In this document: positions 40,437-41,195 of the stretch, piece by piece
Layout of the letters: every line of letters begins with the position of its first letter
Numbering within the stretch: position 1 is the stretch's first letter
NCBI GenBank assembly: GCA_017651245.1
Contig: JAGCDQ010000044.1
Coordinates: forward strand, 1 to 41,195
DNA: 41,195 bases
DNA from: Bacteroidaceae bacterium
GTDB lineage: Bacteria; Bacteroidota; Bacteroidia; Bacteroidales; Bacteroidaceae
Direction: 5' to 3'
Notes under the pieces: model-generated
Seen by the model: the letters and a program-made list of their open reading frames with translations, nothing else
The model's database searches: none
Told to the model about the DNA's origin: nothing
Position numbers and translations under genes: made by a program

Positions 40437-41195
40437 ATGATATTCGTCCTCAAAGCCGCCATCACATTGGCACTCCTATACAGCTGTTTCTTCGTCTTTC
40501 TGAGCAAAGAAACATTCCATCGGTTCAACCGCTGCATGCTGGTGGGCATCATGCTCGTGTCGCTCGTCATGCCGATGTTCCACTTCACCACCTCCCACCC
40601 CACGGCTTTGAACGAAGAGGTGTATGTGGTGCAGAACTACATCGAGCACGACTATACGCCCATCGTGGTCGCACCACAAGTTCCTCGCATCACGTGGATT
40701 CAGGTGCTCACGGGTATCTATCTGACAGGCGTCGCCATCATGCTCATCCTCACCCTCGTGCAAGCCATCTCGCTCTCCCGCTTCCTCCGCTGTGGCGTGC
40801 GACACACCGACTCACAAGGCAACACCGTCATCCTGCACAATGGAGAGGTGCCACCCTTCAGCATCTTCCGCTTCATCGTCATGAGCGTGAAAGACTATGA
40901 GACGAGTCGCCAATACATCCTCACCCACGAACAGGAGCACATCCGTCTGGCTCACACCTACGACCTCCTCCTGCTTCAGGGCATGAAGATCTTCCAATGG
41001 TTCAACCCATTCATCTGGTTCCTCAGCCGCGACCTCAAGGCGGTTCACGAATATGAGGCTGACCAGGCAGTTATCAACCAAGGCATCGATGCAAAATCAT
41101 ATCAACAACTTCTCGTGATGAAGGTGGTCGGGAATCGACTGCAGCCTTTCACCAACAATCTGAATCACGGCTCACTCAAAAAACGTATTATTATG
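40437..41195 (+). CDS. BlaR1/MecR1-like M56 family metallopeptidase (partial, runs off the window)
   Basis: An open frame of 253 codons from ATG 40437 that continues past the window end. It starts MIFVLKAAITLALLYSCFFVFLSKETF, a membrane segment, with further segments at about 34-50 and 88-112. PFSIFRFIVM precedes the zinc-protease motif HEQEH (residues 164-168) in YILTHEQEHIRLAHTYDLL. The FQWFNPFIWFLSRDLKAVHEYEADQAVINQG block follows, with a Glu (207) likely to complete zinc binding. This is the BlaR1/MecR1 protease core. Whether a penicillin-binding or TonB-type domain follows cannot be seen. It is the natural partner of the BlaI-like repressor upstream. Confidence 0.9.
   Translation, partial: MIFVLKAAITLALLYSCFFVFLSKETFHRFNRCMLVGIMLVSLVMPMFHFTTSHPTALNEEVYVVQNYIEHDYTPIVVAPQVPRITWIQVLTGIYLTGVAIMLILTLVQAISLSRFLRCGVRHTDSQGNTVILHNGEVPPFSIFRFIVMSVKDYETSRQYILTHEQEHIRLAHTYDLLLLQGMKIFQWFNPFIWFLSRDLKAVHEYEADQAVINQGIDAKSYQQLLVMKVVGNRLQPFTNNLNHGSLKKRIIM

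Overview
The window looks like chromosome from a Bacteroidales bacterium, most likely of the Prevotella group. Evidence: type IX secretion genes porU and porV side by side, DUF4290 and DUF3822 proteins, OMP_b-brl_3 type beta-barrels, a BlaI/BlaR1-like pair, promoters of the Bacteroidetes form (TTTG, about 19-21 bp, TAnnTTTG), and almost no Shine-Dalgarno sequences. Genus is an inference from family content, not from any database search. I saw no tRNA, rRNA, CRISPR or intact insertion sequence.

Layout. 1-1448: an AT-rich polysaccharide O-acylation fragment (acyltransferase tail and the first half of an MBOAT) is joined abruptly near base 888 to a nagB lacking its 5' part. 1518-2973: gmk and yicC on the minus strand, divergent from a tight plus-strand operon tsaB-DUF4290-murA-rimM (3062-6210). 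6208-9278: an accessory block with all genes on the minus strand (HU-like protein, small HTH-like protein, EVE/PUA-like protein, and a RAYT-type Y1 transposase with an extra Rossmann-like C-terminal domain), accompanied by inverted hairpin repeats and a 22-bp tandem array. 9279-17753: a long plus-strand series dxr-rseP-FAH-porU-porV-ispF that combines the MEP isoprenoid pathway with T9SS components. 17789-19415: menA and a MORN-repeat secreted protein (minus). 19566-22556: a large outer-membrane beta-barrel protein. 22683-24897: rsmD, DUF3822 and an unknown membrane-anchored protein (minus). 25063-27117: a RecD/PIF1-like helicase and luxS. 27154-31273: an outer-membrane protein pair (minus), followed by alaS (31369-33987, minus). 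33988-35149: a 1.1-kb gene-free stretch full of short repeats. 35150-36747: lemA-htpX. 36793-39777: an esterase-GH53 galactanase fusion and a secreted protein of unknown function (minus). 40002-end: blaI-like repressor and the start of a BlaR1/MecR1-like M56 protease.

How the genes work together. Much of the content is cell-envelope work: precursor synthesis (murA, dxr, ispF, menA), envelope proteolysis (rseP, htpX with lemA), surface secretion (porU, porV), outer-membrane barrels and a secreted polysaccharide-degrading enzyme. The rest is translation and RNA quality control (alaS, rimM, rsmD, tsaB, yicC).

The most unusual signal is non-coding. At least eight places carry runs of about three to five imperfect heptanucleotides, often roughly 35 bp. 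Most lie just 5' of a start codon (menA, alaS, DUF3822, GH53, htpX, blaR1-like). Two runs lie inside coding sequence (menA and the helicase). The words differ between sites but the 7-base period holds. A second set of intergenic arrays has a 21-23 bp period. A 63-bp promoter cassette is shared by dxr and lemA, which lie 26 kb apart.
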